Assembly (NCBI GenBank): GCA_964575225.1 | Contig: CAZNQW010000018.1 | Span: 1-30,836, forward strand | Length of the DNA: 30,836 nucleotides | Source: CAZNQW01 sp964575225 | GTDB taxonomy: Bacteria > Chloroflexota > Anaerolineae > JAAYZQ01 | Direction of reading: 5' to 3' | Shown: in pieces, positions 1 to 6,930 of the stretch | Layout of the letters: each line of letters opens with the position of its first letter | Numbering within the stretch: the first letter of the stretch is position 1 | The notes under the pieces: generated by a model | Told to the model about the DNA's origin: nothing | What the model saw: the letters and a program-made list of their open reading frames with translations, nothing else | Database searches by the model: none | Position numbers and translations under genes: made by a program

Positions 1-45
1 GATGGAATCTCGTGACTGGAGTTCAGACGTGTGCTCTTCCGATCT
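1..45. other. Illumina TruSeq P7/index adapter left on the contig end
   Basis: This is not genomic sequence. Bases 12-45 match the TruSeq index-read adapter (starts GTGACTGGAGTTCAGACG, ends GCTCTTCCGATCT). Bases 4-11 (GGAATCTC) sit where the 8-nt index belongs, and bases 1-3 (GAT) fit the end of the P7 flow-cell sequence. The apparent GTG start at base 31 lies inside the adapter, so the first five residues of the downstream reading frame are artificial. The match is to a sequence known by heart and was not searched. Confidence 0.97.
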
Positions 46-1236
46 TTCACGCCCGGTCTGCCTGATGAGCGGCAGGCCATTGTGGATGCGTTGCGCGCGC
101 CCATCGGCACCCGGCCTTTGCTAGAACTGGTGCGCCCAAAAGATACCGTCGCGATTGTGTTCAGCGATCTGACGCGGCCGATGCCCAGCGACCGAGTCTT
201 GCCGCCGCTGCTGGACGAGATCGAACGGGCTGGGGTGCCCGATAGCCAGGTGGTGTTGATCAACGCCCTGGCTACCCATCGCCCTCAGACCGAGGATGAG
301 TTGCGGGGCATGCTCGGCGATTCCCTGGTGGATCGCTTTCGCATCGTGCAGCACGATGCCTGGGAGGATGCTTCCATGGGGGAGGTCGCCCGCAACCATG
401 CAGGGCGTCCTGTGCGCGTTTCGCGAACCTACTTGGAAGCCTCGGTGCGTATTCTGACCGGGTTCATCGAGCCCCATTTTTTCGCGGGCTTTAGCGGCGG
501 ACCCAAAGCGGTGATGCCGGGCATTGCCGACATCGAGTCGATCCTGGACAACCATTCGCCGCGCCTGCTGCTCGATCCTCGGGCGACCTGGGCGGTGACG
601 GAGGGGAACCCCATCTGGGAGGAAGCGCTGGCTGTGGCTCTGGCAACCCATCCGACGTTATTGCTGAACGTCACGCTGAATCAGGAGCGGCAGATCACCA
701 ACGTCTTTGCCGGGGATCTGGTGCAGGCCCATCGTCGAGGAACGGATTTCGTGGGAGTCACGGCCCGGCAACCGCTGGTGCAGCCCTTTGATATTGTCAT
801 CACTTCGAACAGCGGCTACCCCCTGGATCTGAACCTGTACCAGGCAGTGAAAGGCATGTCGGCCGCGGCGCAGATTGTGCGCCCCGGTGGAGATATCCTT
901 GTGGCTGCCGAGTGTTGGGATGGCATTCCTGACCATGGCGAGTACAAAAAGCTGCTCTGGGGAGCCAGCTCGGTGGATGATCTGTGGGCGACGCTCACCG
1001 CGCCGGGCTTTTCCTGCCACGACGTGTGGGAGGCTTTTCTGCAGGCGCAGATTCAGCGCAAGGCGCGGGTGCACGTCCATGCTACAGGGCTGTCCGAAGA
1101 GGAGTTGCGGCGGGCATTAGTGATCCCTTGCCCGTCGATTGAGGGGACGGTCGCCGAGATCCGCCGACAGAATCCGGCAGCGACCATTGCCGTGTTACCC
1201 GATGGCCCTCAGACTGCGCCTTATATCAGTTCATGA
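46..1236 (+). CDS. larA: Nickel-dependent lactate racemase family protein (LarA-like), 5'-truncated
   Basis: LarA-family racemases/epimerases use a nickel pincer nucleotide covalently held on a lysine to interconvert 2-hydroxy acids. About 396 genuine codons are present. An N-terminal SDLTRPMP motif is followed by ATHRP, then EPHFFAGFSGGPKAVMPG and DNHSP. Counting from the adapter-derived GTG, H83, H149, K159 and H175 have exactly the spacing of the cofactor-binding H108, H174, K184 and H200 of Lactiplantibacillus LarA, so the active site looks intact. By the same alignment about 30 N-terminal residues are missing because the contig ends here. The substrate cannot be told, since LarA homologues act on several 2-hydroxy acids. 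No larB, larC or larE is in the window. It converges on the next gene with a 6-bp gap and no visible terminator. Confidence 0.92.
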   Translation, partial: FTPGLPDERQAIVDALRAPIGTRPLLELVRPKDTVAIVFSDLTRPMPSDRVLPPLLDEIERAGVPDSQVVLINALATHRPQTEDELRGMLGDSLVDRFRIVQHDAWEDASMGEVARNHAGRPVRVSRTYLEASVRILTGFIEPHFFAGFSGGPKAVMPGIADIESILDNHSPRLLLDPRATWAVTEGNPIWEEALAVALATHPTLLLNVTLNQERQITNVFAGDLVQAHRRGTDFVGVTARQPLVQPFDIVITSNSGYPLDLNLYQAVKGMSAAAQIVRPGGDILVAAECWDGIPDHGEYKKLLWGASSVDDLWATLTAPGFSCHDVWEAFLQAQIQRKARVHVHATGLSEEELRRALVIPCPSIEGTVAEIRRQNPAATIAVLPDGPQTAPYISS

Positions 1237-1242
1237 GGGCTT

Positions 1243-1926
1243 TTAGTTTCGCAGCAGGTGGAGTATGAGAGCCGCCGCTGCTGGAATAGTGAGGTTATCG
1301 AGCCCCCAAGGGGTCAGGGCCTCGACGACGGCGCAGACCAGAGCCACAACGCCGCCATAGATCAAGGTCAGCATCCAGTGAATCGGCGGCTTGCCCACCA
1401 GGTAGGGCATGACCAGCAGGGCCAGCGAAGTCGACACCCAGGCCGCAAAGAGTAGAGCCAGCGATCCCTCTAGCGAGCGAGTCGATTTGCCGACGGTGAA
1501 CCGATAGTGTCCGTAGCGCTGGCCGACGACGGCCGCCATGGCGTCGCCCCAGGTCAGGGGCATCATGCTGGCGACCATCAGTACGGGTTGGCTCCAAAAG
1601 TAGTAGATGAGGGCCCCAAAGGCGATGGGAAAGTAAATCGTACCCAGGTTTCCCTTTTCCGCCGTCTCCATGGCCGAGAAGGTGCCCCGGGCGTAGGAAA
1701 GGGCATTGAGGAACACGAAGGAGATAGGGGGGACGAGGGCCAAGGTCCAGGTCTTGAACAGAAGGACGGTGCCCACCACCCACATGCCCACGCCCACGTG
1801 GATGAACTTGCGCGTGGTGGTCACCGGGCGCGCCCCCAGACGGTGAAGCAGCTCCCCCACGACGAGCACAGCGAACACATACGCATACGAAGCCAACAGC
1901 GCCGTATAATCTGGTTTCCAGGTCAT
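1243..1926 (-). CDS. Phytol/dolichol kinase-like integral membrane protein (SEC59/VTE5 family)
   Basis: The 227-residue protein has about six to seven hydrophobic segments and the family signatures: RKFIHVGVG near residue 40, WGDAMAAVVGQRYG near 125, KSTRSLEGS near 147, and a C-terminal EALTPWGLDNLTIP. Relatives are CTP-dependent kinases of polyprenyl or phytyl alcohols, close to CDP-diglyceride synthetases, and act in the membrane. The bacterial substrate is unknown; isoprenoid alcohol salvage is the likeliest. It is the last gene of the leftward operon, 24 bp after psuG. No good Shine-Dalgarno precedes the ATG, which suggests translational coupling. Family assignment is firm, substrate is not. 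Confidence 0.85.
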   Translation of the reverse strand: MTWKPDYTALLASYAYVFAVLVVGELLHRLGARPVTTTRKFIHVGVGMWVVGTVLLFKTWTLALVPPISFVFLNALSYARGTFSAMETAEKGNLGTIYFPIAFGALIYYFWSQPVLMVASMMPLTWGDAMAAVVGQRYGHYRFTVGKSTRSLEGSLALLFAAWVSTSLALLVMPYLVGKPPIHWMLTLIYGGVVALVCAVVEALTPWGLDNLTIPAAAALILHLLRN

Positions 1927-1950
1927 CGAGTCAATCGTCCGTGGCCCCGA

Positions 1951-2856
1951 TCAGGCCAGCTTGTGTAGGGCCACGGCGATCTGGGCAGCCACGGCGGCAT
2001 TGTTGTGCAAAAGGGCGACATTGGCCTGGAGGCTGGCCCCGCCGGTCTGGCGTGCTACCCAGCGCAGAAGAAACGGGGTCGAGGCGCTGCCTTCGATACC
2101 CCGAGCCTCGGCCTCTTCCAGCGCCGAGGCGATGGCGGCTTCCAGTTGCTGGGGCGGCACCTCGGCTTCGGCCGGCACGGGGACGGTAATGAGGAGACCG
2201 TTGGGCAGGCCCAGGCGGCATCTGGCGGCGATGATGGCGGCTGCCTCCTGGGGGGTGTCGACACGGACATCCACCGGCAAGCCGCTTTTGCGCGTGTAAA
2301 AGGCAGGAAACTCGTCCGTGCCATATCCGATCACCGGCACCCCAGCCGTCTCCAGCCATTCCAGGGTGTTGGGCAGGTCCAGGATGGCCTTGGCTCCGGC
2401 GCAGACCACGGTCACCGGTGTGTTGGCCAGCGTGGGCAAGTCGTTGGATACGTCGAACCCGGAACCGCGATGGACGCCGCCGATGCCGCCCGTGGCAAAG
2501 ATCGAGATGCCGGCCCAGGCAGCAATGGTCACCGTAGCCGCCACCGTCGTCGCGCCGTCGCCTTCCTGGGCAACCACAATGGGCAGGTCACGGCGGCTAA
2601 CCTTGCGGATTCCTTTGGCGCTGGCCAGGTGTTCCAGCTCGTCGCGAGTCACACCCACCCGGACCTTGCCGCCCAAAATGGCCATGGTGGCTGGAACGGC
2701 GCCCTCTTTGCGGATGATCTCCTCCATCTGAAGGGCCGCTTCGAGGTTGGTGGGATAGGGCAGGCCATGCGAGATGACCGTGGATTCCAGGGCCACCACC
2801 GGCTTGCCGCTGGCAAGCGCCTGGTCGATTTCTTGGGTTTTGAGCAGGTTGTGCAT
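1951..2856 (-). CDS. psuG: Pseudouridine-5'-phosphate glycosidase
   Basis: PsuG splits the C-C glycosidic bond of pseudouridine 5'-phosphate to uracil and ribose 5-phosphate in the cytosol. The 301 residues cover the whole family length. Visible conserved blocks are ALESTVISHGLP (catalytic Glu about 24), RKVSRRDLP (Lys about 85), FATGGIGGVHRG, VSNDLPTLANTPVTVVCAGAK (Asp and Lys of the active site) and a late HNNA. A GAGGA Shine-Dalgarno lies 8 nt before the ATG. It sits 11 bp after the PfkB kinase gene, the usual psuK-psuG pairing that makes a full pseudouridine degradation route. Confidence 0.97.
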   Translation of the reverse strand: MHNLLKTQEIDQALASGKPVVALESTVISHGLPYPTNLEAALQMEEIIRKEGAVPATMAILGGKVRVGVTRDELEHLASAKGIRKVSRRDLPIVVAQEGDGATTVAATVTIAAWAGISIFATGGIGGVHRGSGFDVSNDLPTLANTPVTVVCAGAKAILDLPNTLEWLETAGVPVIGYGTDEFPAFYTRKSGLPVDVRVDTPQEAAAIIAARCRLGLPNGLLITVPVPAEAEVPPQQLEAAIASALEEAEARGIEGSASTPFLLRWVARQTGGASLQANVALLHNNAAVAAQIAVALHKLA

Positions 2857-2867
2857 CCTAGATTTCC

Positions 2868-3791
2868 TCAGATGATCATCTGGTCATAGAGTCGCTCGAG
2901 GCTCAGGGTGGGGCAGACCGATTCGCGACATTGGAGTGTAATCGCTGCTGCCGAGGTGCCCAGGCGGACGGCCTCGTCAATGGGAATATCGTTCAGCAAG
3001 GCCATGATCACGGTGGCCGTCAGGGCATCGCCCGCGCCGGTAAGGTCGACTACCTCGCTCTGGAGGGCCGGGATATGCCCGCTCTCCTTTGATGTTGCAT
3101 ACACCAGGCCCGTCGCCCCCAGGGTCACGATGGCGATCTGTACACCCATGCCCACCAGCGCCTGAGCTGCGGTCAGGGCGCTTTCCCGATCGGTGACGGC
3201 CACACCGCACAGCGCTTCGGCCTCAGCCCCATTGGGGGTGGTCAGAATCAGCTCTGGCAGGTAGGGCGCCAGCCTGGGGGCAAAAGTGACCGAGGTGGGA
3301 TCGGCGCATACCGGCACGTTATAGCGCCGCGCCAGCCGGAAAATGGTGGCGATGGTCTTGGGCGCAAGGTTGGCATCCATGACCACCAGATGGGCATCTC
3401 GAAAGAGGGCGCGCCGCCGATGAATATAGTCGGGTGTCAGCACTTTGCGACTGATACTCATGTCGTCGATGGACACGGCCGGATTGCCGTCTTCATCGAG
3501 GACGGCAATATAGGCAGCGGTGCGGTGGTTGCCATCGACGAGTATGTGGCTGACGTCGATGTGGCAATCGGTGGCCTGCTGCAGAATACGTCGGCCGGAT
3601 CCGTCGTCGCCCACGGCCGACAGCAGGACGACTCGCTCGCCCAGCCGGGCAAGATTCTCGGCGATGTTGCGGGCCACACCGCCCACGCTGACGCGGATGG
3701 CGCCTGGCGTCGACGTGCCGGGACGAATGGGCCTCGTGGCGCGGCCCTTGGTGTCGATGCTGGCAGTGCCAATGACCAAAAGATGGGACAT
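2868..3791 (-). CDS. psuK: PfkB-family carbohydrate kinase, probable pseudouridine kinase
   Basis: This is a ribokinase/PfkB fold enzyme of 307 residues. It has the N-terminal GGVARNIAENLARLG sugar-binding signature near residue 37 and the C-terminal DLTGAGDALTATV signature near 248, with the catalytic Asp in GAGD. PfkB alone does not fix the substrate. The psuG gene 11 bp downstream makes pseudouridine, phosphorylated to pseudouridine 5'-phosphate, the natural choice. A GGGGAAAG ribosome site sits directly before the ATG. The upstream SPFH gene ends 17 bp away, so both belong to one transcript. Confidence 0.92.
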   Translation of the reverse strand: MSHLLVIGTASIDTKGRATRPIRPGTSTPGAIRVSVGGVARNIAENLARLGERVVLLSAVGDDGSGRRILQQATDCHIDVSHILVDGNHRTAAYIAVLDEDGNPAVSIDDMSISRKVLTPDYIHRRRALFRDAHLVVMDANLAPKTIATIFRLARRYNVPVCADPTSVTFAPRLAPYLPELILTTPNGAEAEALCGVAVTDRESALTAAQALVGMGVQIAIVTLGATGLVYATSKESGHIPALQSEVVDLTGAGDALTATVIMALLNDIPIDEAVRLGTSAAAITLQCRESVCPTLSLERLYDQMII

Positions 3792-3808
3792 CTCTTTCCC
3801 CTATTCTG

Positions 3809-5068
3809 CTAGAGCAGCAGTTTTTTTACTTCGTTCAGCGTGTTCACCGCTTCTCGCGGCAAATAGACCCGAGTGAGCGAGTCACCGCCCGGCCCGCTGG
3901 ACAGCACCATCAACAGCCGGGATAGCACAACCTTGGATGTGATCTCTTGCTCGTCAGCCGTCAAGCCCTGTAATGCTCCCACTGCAGCTTTCAAGAGTCT
4001 CAGTGCAGCCTCGTTTCGAGCGGTTTCCACCAACGCCACGTGCTGCGCTTTGCCCAGGATCTGGCGTTCGCTGGTACGGCGCGTCCAATGGGCTTTGCAG
4101 TCATCGATCCACTGCTGGGTGATTGCGTCGTTTACACGGATTTCACCCAAATCAGCGCTTACCAAGCGAGCACCCAAGTTGGGCGCCTGAGTGTGTAGTG
4201 CGTCCCAAACAGTCTGTCGGATTTCGGCACGAACGTCGAGAGCTTGTGCGTTCTGCGCGGTGGACACGACAGGGCCAAGTCCCACCAACTCGTCCAAACG
4301 ATAGAGGGCCAACTGGCCTCGCATCACCCCCATGGCCACACCGGTGAGTCGGTTCCCCCAATCGAGCAATCGCTCGTCGTCGTGGTATGCCTCGCGCACC
4401 CAGGTGGCTGTTGCCGCTTGGAACAGCTCGTTGTGCCAGGCGTCCATCTCGTGGTCTACGGTCGGGCGTGGAGTGAGCCGGTAGCGAAGCTCGAGATCGC
4501 ACGTCACCGGGATACCCTCATAGCTCATGCCGCTTACGGCTACCACCTGCCGCCGAGTTCGAAGGTCCAGGGCGGAAAATATCCGTTCAAACTCGGCCAG
4601 GCTCTGATTGCCTCCCTCCAACACCCGGCTGAGAATGCCGGCCTGCTCCACAAGGACTGCCGAGTCGAGGCTGATGACCAAATTGCCAGGCCCTCCGACT
4701 TGGCGCAGGATGTGCGCTTCGGGTTCCGAGGGGACGCCCCCTTCGACTCGAAACCAGGGGGCAAAGCCTCTCAGCCCGAATAGCTGTCGCTCGACAAACC
4801 CCCGCCCTTCTCTGAGGTTAGGCAATCCATATACCGCCTGCACCCAGCGTCCTGCCAGAAGGTAAGAGGCCGCCAATGCCAGCGCCGCCATCAGCACGCC
4901 CAGGCCCGCCGCCGCCCAGAATTGCCAGGTTCCCAACCGGTCGAACGCCTGAATCTCTTCGGCGAGGAGGATGCTGACCAGGCTGCAGCCAAAGACCATG
5001 CCTAACAAGGGCAGCACGACTACCAACATCCGGGCTACAAAGCGGCTTAGCAACTTGAGGTTGATCAT
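3809..5068 (-). CDS. SPFH/band-7-like membrane protein B (two N-terminal TM segments)
   Basis: The 419-residue protein begins with two hydrophobic spans (about residues 12-36 and 49-70). A soluble region follows with band-7-like character: GGPGNLVISLDSAVLVE near residue 125, an FERIFSALDLRTR block near 160, then MSYEGIPVTCDLELRYRL. Around 310-370 is an Ala/Glu-rich probable helix ending in the SPFH-typical pattern of Ala and Glu. SPFH proteins form large membrane-associated ring or cage assemblies and often modulate proteases or lipid domains. It appears paralogous to the gene 12 bp upstream (GGPG..., LDLR..., GI.V blocks). The exact role is unknown. Distant homology is inferred by eye, so the family call is moderate. 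Confidence 0.7.
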   Translation of the reverse strand: MINLKLLSRFVARMLVVVLPLLGMVFGCSLVSILLAEEIQAFDRLGTWQFWAAAGLGVLMAALALAASYLLAGRWVQAVYGLPNLREGRGFVERQLFGLRGFAPWFRVEGGVPSEPEAHILRQVGGPGNLVISLDSAVLVEQAGILSRVLEGGNQSLAEFERIFSALDLRTRRQVVAVSGMSYEGIPVTCDLELRYRLTPRPTVDHEMDAWHNELFQAATATWVREAYHDDERLLDWGNRLTGVAMGVMRGQLALYRLDELVGLGPVVSTAQNAQALDVRAEIRQTVWDALHTQAPNLGARLVSADLGEIRVNDAITQQWIDDCKAHWTRRTSERQILGKAQHVALVETARNEAALRLLKAAVGALQGLTADEQEITSKVVLSRLLMVLSSGPGGDSLTRVYLPREAVNTLNEVKKLLL

Positions 5069-5080
5069 GATTGCAGCCCG

Positions 5081-6592
5081 CTACCTCTGACTCAAGGTCC
5101 GGCGCAGTTGGGCCAGGGTATCCGTGGCGCCCTGGGGAAGGGCTGCCTGAATGTCAGGTTGTTGAGCCATTTCCTCCAGGGCTTCGACAAAGCGCAGGGC
5201 TGCCATTTGTGTCAAAAGGTCTGGCGCGAGGTTTTGTTTTCCCTTTGCAAAGCCCAGAATCTTGTTCAACAATTGCATCTGGGTAGTTTGATAGGCCGTC
5301 TCTATCATGCCAATTTCCCTGCCGCGTGTTCTACCCAGAGAGACCGATACTCGTCGCTCCCATTGGGCCCGCCAGGCCTCAATCCGTTTTTCGATCAGGC
5401 TGCGATCCACCGGCTCCACGGGTCCGAGCCCCGCGCCCAGAATGCGAATGCCTTGGGACTGAAATTCCGTGGCCAGGTCGTCATTCAGTCTTGCTGCGAT
5501 TTTCGCGCGTGTGTCGATACGATCCGCAAGAACGCCAACCGGGAACGGATCATCGATTTCCCAACGGAACGGTTCAGGTGCTTCGGCCAGTTGATCCCAT
5601 GTATACTCGGCCAGGAGGTTGCGCAGGATGCGGGTGGCGGCCGCCGTCACTCCCTCGTCCCACGCGACGCGCTTTCCCCGCTCCACCGCTTGCTGTTGAA
5701 TGGCGGTATTAATAGCCTGTTCATCTCGTGGAAAGGGTTGGCCCAACACAGGCTGCTGCTTGCCCGTGTCCAATTGGAAGGGGCAAAAGACCTGGGCGCG
5801 GACTCGAATGCCGTCGCGAGTCATGGCTTCGACGTAAAAGGTGCGCAGTTGAGGGCGTAGATCGAGGGTCTGAAACACCCTTTCCAGCCGCTTGGTAAAG
5901 GTGACACCCGGCTTACCCAGTTGGGTGAACTCGGTTCCAGTCCAAAGCACCGGGGCGTGCGCGGGACCGGTGAGGACGATGCCCGGTCCCCCAAGGAATC
6001 GACCGGCCATTTTGCCCTTCACCCGTTCAACCATCTCGTCGTTTTCCAGAGCCAGGTAAGGATAGTTGGTGCCCAGGGAAAATGTCACGAGGCTGCGAAA
6101 GGCGCGTCCCTTGTCTCCGGCGGTTTCGGTGGGGCGCAGTCCTCTAGGGAGGGGGAATAGGCTTGAGGGGGAATCCCGATGCTTCAACGGCAACAGCATA
6201 GGAGCGATCAGGAACAGTGCTCCCCAAAAGAGGACCCAGGTGGGAACGGTGATCAGCACCAGGCCTAACCAGCCGCCTCCCCAGTAGCCGACGGCACAGC
6301 TCAGGCACAACCCCAGCCACAGTCCAACGGCAAAGAAACCGCCTTGCTTGTTGCCCATCCCTGTGAACAGGCGGTGGGCCAGGACCGCCACTGTGACAAT
6401 GGCCAGAAGCAGGCCGGGCCAGCGACCAGCCAGGGCGCCCAAGGTGCAGATCATCCCAGCGACAGCGGCGTATCCACCCAGCATGATGGCACTTTGGGCA
6501 TTGCGCTCGTCGAACAGGAATCCAAGCGCCGCCGAAATAACGGCAATGGCCGTTGCTAGAATGCCTACGACGACGGGAAGCTCAAGCTCCAC
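5081..6592 (-). CDS. SPFH/band-7-like membrane protein A (about five N-terminal TM segments)
   Basis: The start chosen is a GTG with GGAGGG 9 nt upstream, giving 503 residues. An ATG 90 bases further out exists but has no better ribosome site and adds a non-hydrophobic, Cys-containing stretch. The first ~135 residues hold about five hydrophobic helices. The rest is soluble: GGPGIVLTGPAHAPVLW, then RVFQTLDLRPQLRTFYVEAMT and RDGIRVRAQVFCPFQL, then a long helical tail with IEKRIEAWRAQWERR. The arrangement parallels the downstream gene, suggesting an HflK/HflC-like hetero-oligomer. A promoter lies about 80 bp upstream, making this the first gene of the SPFH-SPFH-psuK-psuG-kinase operon. Biochemical function is unknown. 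Confidence 0.7.
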   Translation of the reverse strand: MELELPVVVGILATAIAVISAALGFLFDERNAQSAIMLGGYAAVAGMICTLGALAGRWPGLLLAIVTVAVLAHRLFTGMGNKQGGFFAVGLWLGLCLSCAVGYWGGGWLGLVLITVPTWVLFWGALFLIAPMLLPLKHRDSPSSLFPLPRGLRPTETAGDKGRAFRSLVTFSLGTNYPYLALENDEMVERVKGKMAGRFLGGPGIVLTGPAHAPVLWTGTEFTQLGKPGVTFTKRLERVFQTLDLRPQLRTFYVEAMTRDGIRVRAQVFCPFQLDTGKQQPVLGQPFPRDEQAINTAIQQQAVERGKRVAWDEGVTAAATRILRNLLAEYTWDQLAEAPEPFRWEIDDPFPVGVLADRIDTRAKIAARLNDDLATEFQSQGIRILGAGLGPVEPVDRSLIEKRIEAWRAQWERRVSVSLGRTRGREIGMIETAYQTTQMQLLNKILGFAKGKQNLAPDLLTQMAALRFVEALEEMAQQPDIQAALPQGATDTLAQLRRTLSQR

Positions 6593-6672
6593 GGAAACGT
6601 ACCCTCCACATCTGGATCGGGTTGCATGTCCTCCCAGAGAAAACCAGGCTGCATCGGCCGTTCCTGGCGGGC

Positions 6673-6701
6673 ATAGTACCACAAGTGTGATGAAAGGTCA
6701 A
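6673..6701 (-). promoter_or_regulatory. Promoter of the SPFH-psuKG operon
   Basis: On the minus strand TTGACC (-35) and TACTAT (-10) are separated by 17 nt. The -10 is about 80 bp upstream of the GTG of the first SPFH gene. Read by eye. Confidence 0.6.
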
Positions 6702-6775
6702 GCTGTCCCCGATGGCCCCCAGGGCGGGTGTATTTCAGATTCGTCGGTGAGTTCGTTACGCCCATTGGGTGGTGA

Positions 6776-6886
6776 GCAGCCATTCTTGGAATGGCTGCCT
6801 GGCTTGCCAGGCGCGCACTCCAAACATGGGCCCCCGCTTCCGCGGGGGCGACGGCCTAATATGGATTGCGGCAGCTTGCTGCCGCA
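6776..6886. repeat. Row of four hairpin palindromes (REP/MITE-like cluster)
   Basis: Four inverted repeats follow one another: GCAGCCATTC at 6776-6785 with its complement at 6789-6798; GCCTGG at 6797-6802 with CCAGGC at 6807-6812; GCCCCCGC at 6830-6837 with its complement at 6842-6849; and TGCGGCAGC at 6867-6875 with its complement at 6878-6886. Arms are perfect and loops very short, two of them CTTG. The block fills much of the 338-bp gap between the nucleoside kinase stop and the SPFH operon. It lacks T-runs, so it is not a set of ordinary terminators, though it could slow or stop transcription from the kinase operon. Whether it recurs elsewhere in the genome cannot be seen here. Confidence 0.7.
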
Positions 6887-6930
6887 GAACCCGTGATCCT
6901 GGTGGGTGCCCGACACGGGGCATCCGACAG

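Noticed and set aside
31..45. GTG start and first five residues of the larA reading frame
   Set aside because: They lie in the sequencing adapter and are not genomic.
6593..6682. Upstream ATG extension of the first SPFH gene
   Set aside because: The GTG at 6592 has GGAGGG at ideal spacing, while the extension is polar, lies in the promoter-leader zone and has no better ribosome site.
6698..6916. 72-codon open frame on the minus strand over the hairpin cluster
   Set aside because: It is a translation of the palindromes, with Gly/Pro/Ser-rich content, no ribosome site and no family.
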